Shown in pieces: positions 43,496-53,040 of a stretch of DNA of 64,000 nucleotides. A program made the translations under genes and the position numbers. Below the pieces are notes generated by a model. The model was given only the letters and a program-made list of their open reading frames with translations. It did not search any database and was not told the origin of the DNA. Position 1 is the first letter of the stretch, and every line of letters starts with the position of its first letter. The stretch lies in contig OZ245730.1 in NCBI GenBank assembly GCA_965227145.1, positions 1,116,001 through 1,180,000 of the forward strand, read 5' to 3'. The stretch comes from JACKAQ01 sp965227145 (GTDB taxonomy: Bacteria > Calditrichota > Calditrichia > RBG-13-44-9 > J075).

Positions 43496-43861
43496 ATGAA
43501 CAAAAAGGAAATTGCTGAAACCTTCCTCAAACTTGCATCTGCCGGCGAGGTTGGCGAAGCGTTTGATAAATATGTGCATCCCGATTTTATCCATCACAAC
43601 GCCTATTTTGCCGGCGACCGCGAAACGCTGAAAACGGCGATGGCGGAAAATGCTGAACAATTTCCCGATAAATCCTATGAATCGCTGCGCACGCTCGAGG
43701 ATGGCGATTTCGTTGCCGTTCACGGAAAAGTGCTGCTCGCGCCGGATTCGCAATGGTCGGTGATCCACATTTTTCGTTTTGATGGCGATAAAATCATCGA
43801 AGCCTGGGAAGCATCGCTGGAAGTGCTCAAAGATTCGCCAAATGAAAACGGGATATTTTGA
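43496..43861 (+). CDS. SnoaL-like/NTF2-fold protein
   Basis: This 121-residue protein of the NTF2-like superfamily has the pattern FLKLASAGEVGEAFDKYVHP-DFIHHNAYFAGD, with the usual central strand VAVHGKVLL and the end FRFDGDKIIEAWEA. Such folds catalyse isomerase/cyclase reactions or only bind ligands; function is unknown. The ATG at 43496 has AGAGGAG upstream. It lies between the VOC and DUF1801 genes on the plus strand. Confidence 0.85.
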   Translation: MNKKEIAETFLKLASAGEVGEAFDKYVHPDFIHHNAYFAGDRETLKTAMAENAEQFPDKSYESLRTLEDGDFVAVHGKVLLAPDSQWSVIHIFRFDGDKIIEAWEASLEVLKDSPNENGIF

Positions 43862-43913
43862 GGCGTAAACAGCACGCGCCAGACAAAAACAACCAAACCC
43901 TCTGGAAATTGCA

Positions 43914-44321
43914 ATGGAAAAAGATCCCAAAACAATACAGGCCAACAGTGTCGATGAATACCTGAAGGAGCTTCCGCAAGCCATGCGCGTCGTGCTCGAA
44001 GCATTGCGCCAGATTATAAAATCTGCCGCGCCGGAAGCGGAGGAATTGATCAGCTATCGCATTCCCACCTATAAATTTAAGGGCCCGCTGGTGCATTTTG
44101 CGGCCTTCAAAAACCATTGTTCGTTGATAACGGTGAACAAATCAATCATGACAGATTTTGAAGCGGAACTCAAGCTATTTAAGATCACCGGGACGACGAT
44201 TCAGTTTACGCCGGAAAAGCCGCTTCCGGCGGATCTGGTTACAAAAATCGTGATGGCAAGAATCAAAGAAAATGAACTAAATGCTGCCGGAAAAACCGGG
44301 CGGAGCAAAAAATCTAATTGA
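43914..44321 (+). CDS. DUF1801-family protein (YdhG-like fold)
   Basis: This 135-residue protein has the DUF1801 features VDEYLKELPQAMRVVLEALR, EELISYRIPTYKFKGPLVHF and IQFTPEKPLPADLVTKIV, then a basic tail (RSKKSN). The family includes the Bacillus protein Fra/YdhG, described as an iron chaperone, but a function here cannot be assigned. It is the last gene of the small-gene string, and REP array 5 follows. Confidence 0.8.
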   Translation: MEKDPKTIQANSVDEYLKELPQAMRVVLEALRQIIKSAAPEAEELISYRIPTYKFKGPLVHFAAFKNHCSLITVNKSIMTDFEAELKLFKITGTTIQFTPEKPLPADLVTKIVMARIKENELNAAGKTGRSKKSN

Positions 44322-44363
44322 CGATTTTCCTGGTGGATCGAAATAGACAGATTGCTAATTTTT

Positions 44364-44456
44364 TAATAAAATTCATGAATTTTCTCTACACCTACACCGC
44401 CGAATCATGAATTTTCTCTACGATTACGCCGCCGACAATTCATGAATATTCTCTAT
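44364..44456. repeat. REP array 5, degenerate copies
   Basis: Three degenerate units with ATTCATGAATTTT or ATTCATGAATATT cores lie at about 44364-44389, 44403-44421 and 44436-44456, with TCTCTAC ends in place of ATCTAC. They are joined by ACACCGCCG and ACGCCGCCG spacers of about 12 bases that recall the CACCGCCG words of the 41-bp array. Confidence 0.8.
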
Positions 44457-44470
44457 TCAAAATATCGGAT

Positions 44471-45052
44471 TTAAATAGATATATGCTGGCGCTTTAGATC
44501 AAACTCTACCAATAAATTGAATCCGAAAAAAGTTTCATTATCATTAACGGTTGGTGTGTCGTTTCCGAAAAGGCTTGCGCCGCCGGAAATATATTTGGAG
44601 GTAAAAACGATAGCTAATTCCGGCCGCAGATTAAATCCCAGTGTAATGGGAATCATTGCTCCAAAATTTACCAGCGCATATGTATCCGGCCCACCAAATA
44701 TGGCAATTGTGCCGCCATACCCCAGTAACATATATGGCGAAAGCGTTTCTGATTGGTTTAGAAAATGGAAGTTGAGAATCATTCCTATTGTGCCATTACC
44801 GGGATCGTTTGACCAGTTATCGCCAATCCCAAACGTTAGCCCAAACGAAACATTTTCAAAGGTATAACCCAATTCTGTTCGCATGCCTTGCGGCGTTCCC
44901 CAGCCGCTGGCGACAAATACAGTATGTTGCCAACCGTGTTGTTTGGTTTGTTGAGAGGTATCACCCTTTGTTTCTGTTTGGGTATGGTTTTCCGGTGAAT
45001 ATCCAAAGGCACAAAGGCTCAGTAAAGTCAGGAAAAATAAATGCTTACTCAT
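44471..45052 (-). CDS. Small outer-membrane beta-barrel-like protein
   Basis: This 193-residue protein has a signal peptide (HLFFLTLLSLCAFGYS) and about eight amphipathic strands (TVFVASGWG, VSFGLTFGIGDN, GMILNFHFL, YMLLGYGGT), with a final aromatic-rich strand FFGFNLLVEFDLK. It resembles the 8-stranded OmpX/OmpW-like size class, with no assigned function. It is on the minus strand, convergent with the small-gene island, and has its own upstream region before the A2M terminator. Confidence 0.7.
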   Translation of the reverse strand: MSKHLFFLTLLSLCAFGYSPENHTQTETKGDTSQQTKQHGWQHTVFVASGWGTPQGMRTELGYTFENVSFGLTFGIGDNWSNDPGNGTIGMILNFHFLNQSETLSPYMLLGYGGTIAIFGGPDTYALVNFGAMIPITLGFNLRPELAIVFTSKYISGGASLFGNDTPTVNDNETFFGFNLLVEFDLKRQHISI

Positions 45053-45096
45053 GATTTATACCCCTTTTTAAAGTGCATCTAACAGGGTTCTTTAAT

Positions 45097-45124
45097 AAAG
45101 GGGATTTTTATAAATCCCCTCTTT
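45097..45124 (-). terminator. Intrinsic terminator after alpha-2-macroglobulin gene
   Basis: Stem GGGGATTT with AAATCCCC (core 45100-45107 and 45112-45119) has a short loop. On the minus strand it is followed by TTTATT. It lies 11 bases after the stop codon at 45135. Confidence 0.75.
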
Positions 45125-45134
45125 ACATGAACAA

Positions 45135-48100
45135 TTATTTACGTTCCACAACCGTCACGCGAATACCTTCGGAATGCGATGTAAATTCCGGCGCATACAT
45201 GCATTGAATCGTGGTGATGCCGTTGGAAAAATCACCCGCGTTGAACACCCGCAGCGGATATTCAAACACATACGTGCCTTTCGGCAGATAATCGAAAAAG
45301 AAGTGGGTTGCCGCATCTTTTGTCGATTCGTAATATGCCAGCCCACCCTGAAATTTGGTTGCCGAAATAACGTTCAGCGGCTCAAATCCGGCGGCGCGCA
45401 TGTCTTTCATGTGCACATATTCCAGATCGCGATCCACCCGCAACTCGATGCGCACTTTCAACAAATCGCCCGGCTTAAGTGCTGTGTTTTTATCCACTTG
45501 CACCAGCTCCGGACCGGATGCGGTGTTGCGTTGCAAAAATAACGCTTTCTGCAATTTCAGCGGTGTATCGTGCGGTGTGATTTTGTCCAGTTGCTCAAAA
45601 TATTGCCAGTAAAGTGCGCCCCATGCCACGCCGTCGGTGGATTTATTCACCGTCACGCGACCCATTTCCGGCTGCACCGCATCGCCCTGCCAGGCGATTT
45701 TGAAATAGCCCGTTCCGGCTTCGGCAGCAACATCTTCCCGGGATTTCGGATCAATTTTCTCGTTGCCGACCACAACTTCCACCAACGTATCGTCTGCCAG
45801 CCAGTCCGTGCCGCGCAGCAGCAGGGCGTAACAGGCTTCGGCGGTGGCTTTGGTGGTTTTCCAGTCTTGCGTTTGTTTTTGCTTCAGCAACCAGACGCGC
45901 ATTTCTTCAACCGCATCTGCATCGGATGTGATTTCGTCGAAAACTTCGATCATCAGCGCCTGCGTTTCGATGGGTGCTTCGTACCAATAAAAGCCCCATT
46001 CTTTCCGCCAATACATCCCGAATTCCTCATTCGAGAGTGCGTGTTCCCGCAGCGATGCCACAATGTCGTTCGGCGTTTTGCCGTCGTCCATGCGGTGCAG
46101 CGCCAGCGCAATCATGCCCTGCATGTATTTGTTCTGCGGCAGCCAAAATTCCTGCGCCTGCGATTGCCAAAAATCAAACGCGGTTTGGTGCTGTTCATTC
46201 ACCGGGAAATCGAGGAAATAGCTGCGGGCATATAAATACTGGATCTGCGTGCCGCCGATGTGCTGTTTGCTCAAATCCGCTTTGTGTTCGATCAATTTTT
46301 GGTAATCCTCGTTCATCTGCTCATCGAGATAGAGGCAGGCGAGTTGCAGCATTTGTTGCACCCGCAAGTCGCCGGATTTGTCGATAACGCCAAGTTTTTG
46401 CAAATGTCCCATCCCGGCAACAATGTGCCCGGTGATGTACCGGCTTTCCTGCATCCCCGGAAACCACGGCCAGCCGCCACTTGGCGTCTGCATCTGCTGC
46501 AATTTGCGCAGCGCGTTTTCCAATTCGTGCGACATCCGGTTGAGGTCAAACAACAGCGCGATACGCTTTTTGCGCTCGCCCTCGTTTTGGGCGTCCATCA
46601 CCCACGGGGTTTCTTCGAGAATCAGCGATTTCAATTCCTGATTTTTTTCCAGATTAGACAGCAGTGCATCCGGCTGGCTGTTTCGCCAGGTGTCGAACAC
46701 CCGTTTGATTTTCGGGTTGCTGTTGGCGATATGCGACGCGATGCTGTTGGCATAATAGCGGCTGAAAATTTGCTCGGCGCATTCGTATGGAAAATCCATG
46801 AGGTAGGGGAGCGCCTGAACCGCATACCAGGCCGGATTCGAGGTGAATTCCAGCGTCACGCGTTCGTGGCGTAAGGTGTTGGATTTGCCGGAGTTGAGCA
46901 ATTTATCCAGCGTAAATGTTTTCGATTGTTTGCCGCGAATCGGCAGCGGCAGCGATTCCGTCACCAGCATGCGATTGGTGAGCACCGGCAGCGTATTTTC
47001 CTCGCCGTCGGAGAAATTTTCAGTTTTGGCGATCATCCGGTAAGTGACCGCGGAAACGCCTTCCGGAATGTTCAGCGACCATTGCAGCGGCGCGCTTTGT
47101 CCGGTTTTGGCGCTGAACGGAATCACGTTATCGGTGTTGCCGAATACCGCATCGAGTGGCTGCATGTTCAGCGCATCGAACAGTTGCAGGGTTGCGCTGC
47201 CGCTCAAATCGCTTTCGCTGAGATTGGCGACTTTTCCGCTGAACACAATTTTGTCACCTTCGCGGAAAAAACGCGGTGCATTCGGCGTAACCATCAGTTC
47301 TTTTTGGGTGAGCACTGTTTTTTCGGTCAGCGCGAATTGCAGTTCCGGTGTGTGGGCAAAGCCCATAAATTTCCAGCGCGTCAGCGCTTCCGGCATCGTG
47401 AAACTGAGAATGACCGCGCCGTTTTCGTCGGTTTTCAAATCCGGGTAGAAAAACGCGGTTTCGTTGAGGTTGGCGCGCACCGGCACATCGCTGAAATCGG
47501 GTTCGGGTTGCTGTTGCGCAGCGCTGCCCTCGGGCGCAGGAATCGCACCGTTGACGTAAATCATATCAGCCTCTGCCGGCGGCGCGGCTTTCATGGCTGT
47601 TGCCGAAACTTCGCTATCCATCGCCATTTCCGAAACGGATTCGTTTCTGCCGGCGCCCATCGATCGTTGCATATAAACCATGTGTCTGCCAAAATACGGC
47701 ACATGCCAGTTCAGCCGGTCGTATTGCGGAAAACTAAAATTAATGCCGGTGTTCCAGCCATTTCCGGAGGCACTCAACGCGCTATGCCCGAAAGCTTGAC
47801 CGGAATTGAAAAAGCTTTGCTGCGGTGAGCCCAAGGTATTGTAAATATTGAAATTCCATTGGTGCGGACGGAACGCGTCCAGCGATGCGTCATACATTGC
47901 TGCGAGCAATTCGGCTGCTACTTTCTCGCCTTTCGGTCCGGTGATTTTCAGCCGCCATTCTTCGGCTGCGCCGGGTTTCAACTTGTCGCGGAAGGTTTCG
48001 TAAGTGATCTGCAATTCTTTATTTGTCCACGGCACGCGAATGATGCCCGCATGGGTGTGAACGCGACCGTATTTCACATAAAAAATAGAATAACTGAAGC

Positions 48101-51100
48101 CGCCGCGATCTTTCTCGAAAACTGGCAGCAGCAGCGCGTTTTTGTCTTTTCCGGTGCGAACGCGCCGCGTTTCATCGAGCACGTTTTTACGATAAATTTC
48201 GATATGCGCGTGAATATCCGGCGCGGCGGAGCCCCAAAAAATCCGGGCAACTTCATTCGGTTCACCGCTGTCTTTTTCCGGCGAAAGCCAGAACAGCGCG
48301 TTTTCCGGCACGATTTTGTCGTCCAGTGAATACACCGTAAAGAATTGATTTAACTTGATTTCCGTGCCGAATTTATCGGTGGTGACCAGCTCTGCGTTGT
48401 ATTTGCCCTGTGCCCATTTTTCGATGTTGGCGATTGCATAATTTTTTTCATTTTTTGTGTCGAACGGAATCCGGGCAATGGCTTCGCCGCGTTTCCAGTT
48501 GTGAAAATCATCCTCATCCGAATACACATCGTGCGGAAAATCGGCGGTGTATTGGGTTTGGCTGAGCAAAAATTTATCGGGTTGCTGCCACATCCGCTCG
48601 CGTAAAATGCGCCCGGGATTGACCAACGGATAAATCACAATCTCGCCGTTGGCCGGCTCAAATTCGCCGTTCAGATTTTTGGTGTCAATCGTCAGTTGCG
48701 GCGCTTTTTCGCGCTGAATATTTTCCGGCAAATCCAGTGAAACGCTCAACGCAACCTGCCCGACCCGCACTGTGGTTTCCGCACTGCGGGTTTCGCCGCC
48801 GGCATCGGTCACATCCGCGTAAACGCGATAAGTGAACACGGCTTTGCGTTCAGCCGGAATGGTCGGGTCATCCACCGCGGTAAATTCGATGCGAAATGTG
48901 CCATCCGGTTCGGTGCTGCCAGTGCCGTTGGCAACTTCCACATCGCTGCCAAATGACGGGGCAAATCGCCAAAAATCCCACCAATACGGGAAGCTCACCT
49001 GCCGCACGACGCGATATTGCACGTCCGCGTTATCGATGCTCGCGCCGGCGTAGGCTTCCGCTTTTCCGGTGACCGTTACGGTTTCGCCGAGTTTGAAACT
49101 GCCTTTTGCCGGATCAAACGCCACCTCAAAACGGGGACGTTTGTATTCTTCAACCGAAAAACCGGTGTTCCCGTTTTCATTGCGGATGGTCATTTGTCCG
49201 GTCAGCCCGGCGGAGGGCAGCACAAAAACGCCGTTGAATGTGCCGTATTCGTTGCTCTGCAACGTCAGTCCGGAAACTTTTTGCCCGTTGACATCAAACA
49301 GTTCAACCGTTGTATTTCGTTTGTTGATGATTTCGTTGGCATCGCCATTACTGCTGAGCATAAGTCCTTTAAAATAAACGGTTTGTCCGGGGCGATAAAT
49401 CGCGCGATCGGTGAAAAAGAAGGTTCGTTCGCGCGGAATATCGCGATCGATGCCGCGATGGGTGTAGGCGTTTACCATGTCATCGAGGAACAGCCGGTCA
49501 CTTTTATAGCTGATATCCAGCCGGAAACTGCTGCGGCGATAACCGTCGCCACTCTCGATGCTGAAATATCCGTTTTTATCGGTGATATATTTTTTGCCCT
49601 GTTGCTCGGTATTTTTACGCTGTTGGGGATCGTACTCCGAAAACCAGGTTTGCACGGCGGCGCCTTCCAGCGGTTTGCCACTGTCGCGATCCATCACAAA
49701 AACGCCGGTTTCGAGGCGATCGGCGCTGGTTTTTTGCACATATCCGATGCGGGAAATCCACAAAACATTGTATGCCGCCGCATCTTCGGAACGGTTAAAA
49801 TCATCTGCGGAACCGACCAGCACCACATAATGCCCGTTCGGCAGTTCCGGAAATTTGATTTCTGCGGCGTGAGTGTGATAATCGCCGTCATCCGGCAGAT
49901 CGACGGAAAATTTGGCGACACTCGGCAAACCGCGATAATATTCGATCCACTGATCGAGATTTCGGCGGCTGTTCAACCGTTCTGTGCGCAACTGTTCCGG
50001 CGTAATGGAAACGATTTCGAGATATACTTTGGCAACGTTTTGATAGGTCACCAATCCGCGAAACGGCGCGTCCGGCAGGTTAACATCCTCGATATTCAGC
50101 GTGAGATTTTTCCGCTGAATTTGGGTGATCAATTGGCGGCAGTTGGCTGCGCCATCGGATTTCGGGTGACGATTGTTGGCAGATTCGCAAATTTCGATGG
50201 CTGTTTTGCGATCATTTTTGTAATCCGCATTCAATCCTTCCGCCGGTTGCAATCGCTGATAATTTTCACTCCGTTCGAAATAAAATTGCGCAATTGCGAA
50301 AGATACGCGCGTTGCTGCAGCGTCGCTGCGATAATGTTGCGCCAGTTTTACCAGTGCGGCGAGATACAATTTGTCTTTTTCCGGCATCACACCGTTTTGA
50401 CGGGCGAAGTTGAGCCGTTTTAAATCGACATCGATTAAGGCTTCGGAATCGCTGTCTTTCAAATGAAATTCGATTAAATCCTGCAGAATTTGCAATGCCT
50501 GAAATTTGAACGATACTGTGTCTTCAGTTTCAAAATTAACAGCGGAAAACTGTTGCGCGGATGCGAAAATTTGCGGATCGCTCAGGCGAAACTGCACCGC
50601 CGGACGGGTGATGCCCGGTTCGTCGTTCATCAAAAAATCGAGTGCGCGATGGGCTAAAAAATCATACAGCGTCGGGCGATAGCGCCGCGAACCGTCTGCT
50701 TTTGCGATCACCGGATCGTAAATGTCCAGTGGCGTTTGTTTGAGCTGTGCCGCATTTTTCAGCGATTCGCGATACAGCGCCACGGTTTTTTCGACAAATT
50801 TAGCGCCGTCCCAAACGGCGATATCGTCACCCGCGTCGCCGCTCACTGCGGTGCGTTCGTGAATTTGCCAGCGATTTTGCTGGTAATAGCTCCAATACAT
50901 TTCCGCGATCACGGAATGCAGCACCGGTGTCACCGGAAAACGGCTTTCCGCCGCTTCTTTTTCCAGTTCCGCGATGCTTTTTTCGAGGGTCATTTCTTCA
51001 AATTGGCCGCGTAATTCGGTTCGTTTCAGCAATGCTTTTACAAATTGCGCCGCATTATTTTCGGTTTTGGCGATAGTGTAAATCGAATCCACCACTTCCA

Positions 51101-51260
51101 GCGCCGATTTTGGCAATCCTTTTCCGCTGTGCTGGTCAACCTGATCCCACAATCGCAAGTATTCTTTTTCAGACATTTTTTTGCCCTGCGATTGTATGTT
51201 GAACAGAAATCCCGATAGCACTAAAACCACAATCAACGCAGTTTGCCAAATATGTTTCAT
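45135..51260 (-). CDS. Bacterial alpha-2-macroglobulin-like protein
   Basis: This 2041-residue secreted protein is a bacterial protease inhibitor of the complement/A2M superfamily. It has a signal peptide (ALIVVLVLSGFLFNIQS), an N-terminal helical region, then the MG-type segment FFTDRAIYRPGQTVYFKGLM (near 635) and the central domains. The thioester motif is C1494-A-E-Q1497 in FPYECAEQIFS, followed by the alpha-helical TED domain. It would trap proteases by covalent attachment. A region rich in Met and Gly before residue 1210 (RHMVYMQRSMGAGRNESVS) may be the bait. Most bacterial A2Ms are near pbpC; here there is no such partner. It stands alone with its own terminator. Confidence 0.9.
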   Translation of the reverse strand: MKHIWQTALIVVLVLSGFLFNIQSQGKKMSEKEYLRLWDQVDQHSGKGLPKSALEVVDSIYTIAKTENNAAQFVKALLKRTELRGQFEEMTLEKSIAELEKEAAESRFPVTPVLHSVIAEMYWSYYQQNRWQIHERTAVSGDAGDDIAVWDGAKFVEKTVALYRESLKNAAQLKQTPLDIYDPVIAKADGSRRYRPTLYDFLAHRALDFLMNDEPGITRPAVQFRLSDPQIFASAQQFSAVNFETEDTVSFKFQALQILQDLIEFHLKDSDSEALIDVDLKRLNFARQNGVMPEKDKLYLAALVKLAQHYRSDAAATRVSFAIAQFYFERSENYQRLQPAEGLNADYKNDRKTAIEICESANNRHPKSDGAANCRQLITQIQRKNLTLNIEDVNLPDAPFRGLVTYQNVAKVYLEIVSITPEQLRTERLNSRRNLDQWIEYYRGLPSVAKFSVDLPDDGDYHTHAAEIKFPELPNGHYVVLVGSADDFNRSEDAAAYNVLWISRIGYVQKTSADRLETGVFVMDRDSGKPLEGAAVQTWFSEYDPQQRKNTEQQGKKYITDKNGYFSIESGDGYRRSSFRLDISYKSDRLFLDDMVNAYTHRGIDRDIPRERTFFFTDRAIYRPGQTVYFKGLMLSSNGDANEIINKRNTTVELFDVNGQKVSGLTLQSNEYGTFNGVFVLPSAGLTGQMTIRNENGNTGFSVEEYKRPRFEVAFDPAKGSFKLGETVTVTGKAEAYAGASIDNADVQYRVVRQVSFPYWWDFWRFAPSFGSDVEVANGTGSTEPDGTFRIEFTAVDDPTIPAERKAVFTYRVYADVTDAGGETRSAETTVRVGQVALSVSLDLPENIQREKAPQLTIDTKNLNGEFEPANGEIVIYPLVNPGRILRERMWQQPDKFLLSQTQYTADFPHDVYSDEDDFHNWKRGEAIARIPFDTKNEKNYAIANIEKWAQGKYNAELVTTDKFGTEIKLNQFFTVYSLDDKIVPENALFWLSPEKDSGEPNEVARIFWGSAAPDIHAHIEIYRKNVLDETRRVRTGKDKNALLLPVFEKDRGGFSYSIFYVKYGRVHTHAGIIRVPWTNKELQITYETFRDKLKPGAAEEWRLKITGPKGEKVAAELLAAMYDASLDAFRPHQWNFNIYNTLGSPQQSFFNSGQAFGHSALSASGNGWNTGINFSFPQYDRLNWHVPYFGRHMVYMQRSMGAGRNESVSEMAMDSEVSATAMKAAPPAEADMIYVNGAIPAPEGSAAQQQPEPDFSDVPVRANLNETAFFYPDLKTDENGAVILSFTMPEALTRWKFMGFAHTPELQFALTEKTVLTQKELMVTPNAPRFFREGDKIVFSGKVANLSESDLSGSATLQLFDALNMQPLDAVFGNTDNVIPFSAKTGQSAPLQWSLNIPEGVSAVTYRMIAKTENFSDGEENTLPVLTNRMLVTESLPLPIRGKQSKTFTLDKLLNSGKSNTLRHERVTLEFTSNPAWYAVQALPYLMDFPYECAEQIFSRYYANSIASHIANSNPKIKRVFDTWRNSQPDALLSNLEKNQELKSLILEETPWVMDAQNEGERKKRIALLFDLNRMSHELENALRKLQQMQTPSGGWPWFPGMQESRYITGHIVAGMGHLQKLGVIDKSGDLRVQQMLQLACLYLDEQMNEDYQKLIEHKADLSKQHIGGTQIQYLYARSYFLDFPVNEQHQTAFDFWQSQAQEFWLPQNKYMQGMIALALHRMDDGKTPNDIVASLREHALSNEEFGMYWRKEWGFYWYEAPIETQALMIEVFDEITSDADAVEEMRVWLLKQKQTQDWKTTKATAEACYALLLRGTDWLADDTLVEVVVGNEKIDPKSREDVAAEAGTGYFKIAWQGDAVQPEMGRVTVNKSTDGVAWGALYWQYFEQLDKITPHDTPLKLQKALFLQRNTASGPELVQVDKNTALKPGDLLKVRIELRVDRDLEYVHMKDMRAAGFEPLNVISATKFQGGLAYYESTKDAATHFFFDYLPKGTYVFEYPLRVFNAGDFSNGITTIQCMYAPEFTSHSEGIRVTVVERK

Positions 51261-51489
51261 TCAATGATCCTCTTATTATTTCATGATTTATCATTATTAT
51301 CACCAAACCTGTAAATGTTTCAACCTTTGCGAAAATCTCCGAAATATCGCATAAAATGGGGGGCATATCTACCCGGAAATGAGAAAATCCGCTGGCGCTT
51401 TTTCTGTCGGAAAGGGTGTGAAAAATGAAATTGTGTGGTTTATGTTGAACGAAATGGAGGATTAATAATTTGTTTGCAAAAGAACATTG

Positions 51490-51519
51490 GCCATCGCCAC
51501 GGATTACCGGAGCGATGGC
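51490..51519 (-). terminator. Possible terminator after small membrane protein gene
   Basis: An 8-bp outer stem (GCCATCGC at 51490-51497 with GCGATGGC at 51512-51519) encloses a small inner stem. The T-tract after it is short (AATGTTCTTTT on the minus strand), so termination is uncertain. It lies downstream of the gene at 51536. Confidence 0.45.
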
Positions 51520-51535
51520 TGATTTAGTTGGTGAC

Positions 51536-51688
51536 TCAGTTTTTCGGCTGGTTATCGTCCGCCGTTGATTTGTCCGGTGAATGAATTTGCACATCATCGT
51601 TTTTCAGTACGCGAATGGCGTAAACGATGAACCAAATAACGTGACCAACCAAAACCAAAATGAGCAGCGCAATCCAGAATGTGTTCAT
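51536..51688 (-). CDS. Small single-pass membrane protein (50 residues)
   Basis: This 50-residue frame starts with an ATG at 51688 and ends with TGA at 51536. The first 24 residues are hydrophobic (FWIALLILVLVGHVIWFIVY) and the rest is polar (RVLKNDDVQIHS...). It is too short for a family call. It begins 26 bases after the PhoD stop codon on the same strand and so may be cotranscribed. The ribosome site is weak. Confidence 0.55.
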   Translation of the reverse strand: MNTFWIALLILVLVGHVIWFIVYAIRVLKNDDVQIHSPDKSTADDNQPKN

Positions 51689-51714
51689 TCATTCACCCGT
51701 CAGGTTTTTGTAAC

Positions 51715-53040
51715 CTATTGTAAATCTTTAGCTTCGATGCTGCGATTCCATACTTCATTTCCGTTGATATCGAAAATGGTGATTTTCAAAACGCGTTCAC
51801 GGCGCGGACCGCTTACTTCCAGCGCTGCAAAATTTCGGTCGCCGTAAAACGTGCCGTCTTCGCGATAGCGATTGGCTTCGTTGGCAGCGCGCGGGTTTGG
51901 TCCGGCGGTCAGCGGCGATACGGTTAAATCGTAAATCGGGTAATCGCGATAACGTTCCAGTTTGGACAGTTCGGTGTGGTGCCGGTCGCCATCCAGAAAA
52001 AATACGCCGGGAATGCGTTCCTGCGCAATTGCGTTGAGTAATCGTTCGCGCTCAGCCGGTAATGTGCTGAATGTTTCGTAACGGTCGAGGCTGTTCAAAA
52101 ATTGTCCGCCAACCACCACAAATTTGAACGGCGCAAAACTGCCCTTCAGCGCGTCGATCAGCCATTCGATTTGGGCATCGCCAAGGATGGTTCGTTCGCC
52201 GGTGGTGCGGTATTCCGGGCTGCGGTTGGAACGATTATCCAGCATAAAAAAATCGAGATCCGCCCACTGGAACATTGTGGTCACGCCCGGTGAATTTTCC
52301 AGCCCGAAAGATGGATTTCCCCAAAATAATTTGAAGGTCTCCAGCGTGGTTGCTTTTTCGCGGAAGCTGCGATCGCTGTTGTTCGGGCCGTAATCGTGGT
52401 CGTCCCAAATAGCGTAATGATGGGTGGAACCCCACAACGGCTGCAATTCCGGCAGCGAGCGGGTGTGGGTGTAGCGGTGCAAAATACCGCTGCGGCTGAA
52501 CCAGTCCGCTTCGCGGAGATAAGTGTTGTCGCCCATCCAAATCATAAATTCCGGCTGCTTTTGGTGGATCGCCGTGAAAATTTCGTAATTCGCGCCATAC
52601 GGCGTTCCGGGACGATCGTAAACGGGTTCGTTCACATAAGCGCAACTGCCGATCACAAATTTGACCGCCGGCGGATCTTCCCGCCATTGCCAAAGCTTTT
52701 GGGTCTGGAATTTGAGGGGGTAGGGGCGCTTTGCCACTTTTCCGTTGATCAGCAATTCGTATTCGTAAATGAATCCGGGTTCCAATAATCCGATGGGAAT
52801 TTTAGCGGTATAAGCATCTGATTTTTTTGTGGTTACTTCATCAGACATTTTGGTAGAATTGCGCTTACCCGCTTCCCAATACCGGAACGAAACTTTCGCG
52901 GGTTGATTGGTTTGTGCCCACAGCAGTACTTCGCGCATTTCTGAATATCCGACCATTGGCCCGGATTGCAGCAAAGATTCCTGTGCAAAAAGTGTTGCCC
53001 AAAAGAGCAAAAAGAGTGGTAAAAAACGATAGGTACGCAT
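51715..53040 (-). CDS. Alkaline phosphatase D family metallophosphatase
   Basis: This 441-residue exported enzyme has a signal peptide (YRFLPLFLLFWATLFAQ) and a PhoD-like layout: an N-terminal beta-sandwich (LLQSGPMVGYSEMREVLLWA), then the metallophosphatase core with VIGSCAYVNEP, IWMGDNTY, and IWDDHDYGPNN, and late GVFFLDGDRHHTELS with metal-binding His. It hydrolyses phosphomonoesters or diesters. The start at 53040 has GGGGAG; the frame extends to 53187 without a site. It lies just downstream of the GAF-domain gene and upstream of a small membrane protein gene. Confidence 0.9.
   Translation of the reverse strand: MRTYRFLPLFLLFWATLFAQESLLQSGPMVGYSEMREVLLWAQTNQPAKVSFRYWEAGKRNSTKMSDEVTTKKSDAYTAKIPIGLLEPGFIYEYELLINGKVAKRPYPLKFQTQKLWQWREDPPAVKFVIGSCAYVNEPVYDRPGTPYGANYEIFTAIHQKQPEFMIWMGDNTYLREADWFSRSGILHRYTHTRSLPELQPLWGSTHHYAIWDDHDYGPNNSDRSFREKATTLETFKLFWGNPSFGLENSPGVTTMFQWADLDFFMLDNRSNRSPEYRTTGERTILGDAQIEWLIDALKGSFAPFKFVVVGGQFLNSLDRYETFSTLPAERERLLNAIAQERIPGVFFLDGDRHHTELSKLERYRDYPIYDLTVSPLTAGPNPRAANEANRYREDGTFYGDRNFAALEVSGPRRERVLKITIFDINGNEVWNRSIEAKDLQ

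Noticed and set aside
49017..50423. 468-codon plus-strand frame opposite the alpha-2-macroglobulin gene
   Set aside because: Shadow frame; the minus strand carries the A2M motifs.
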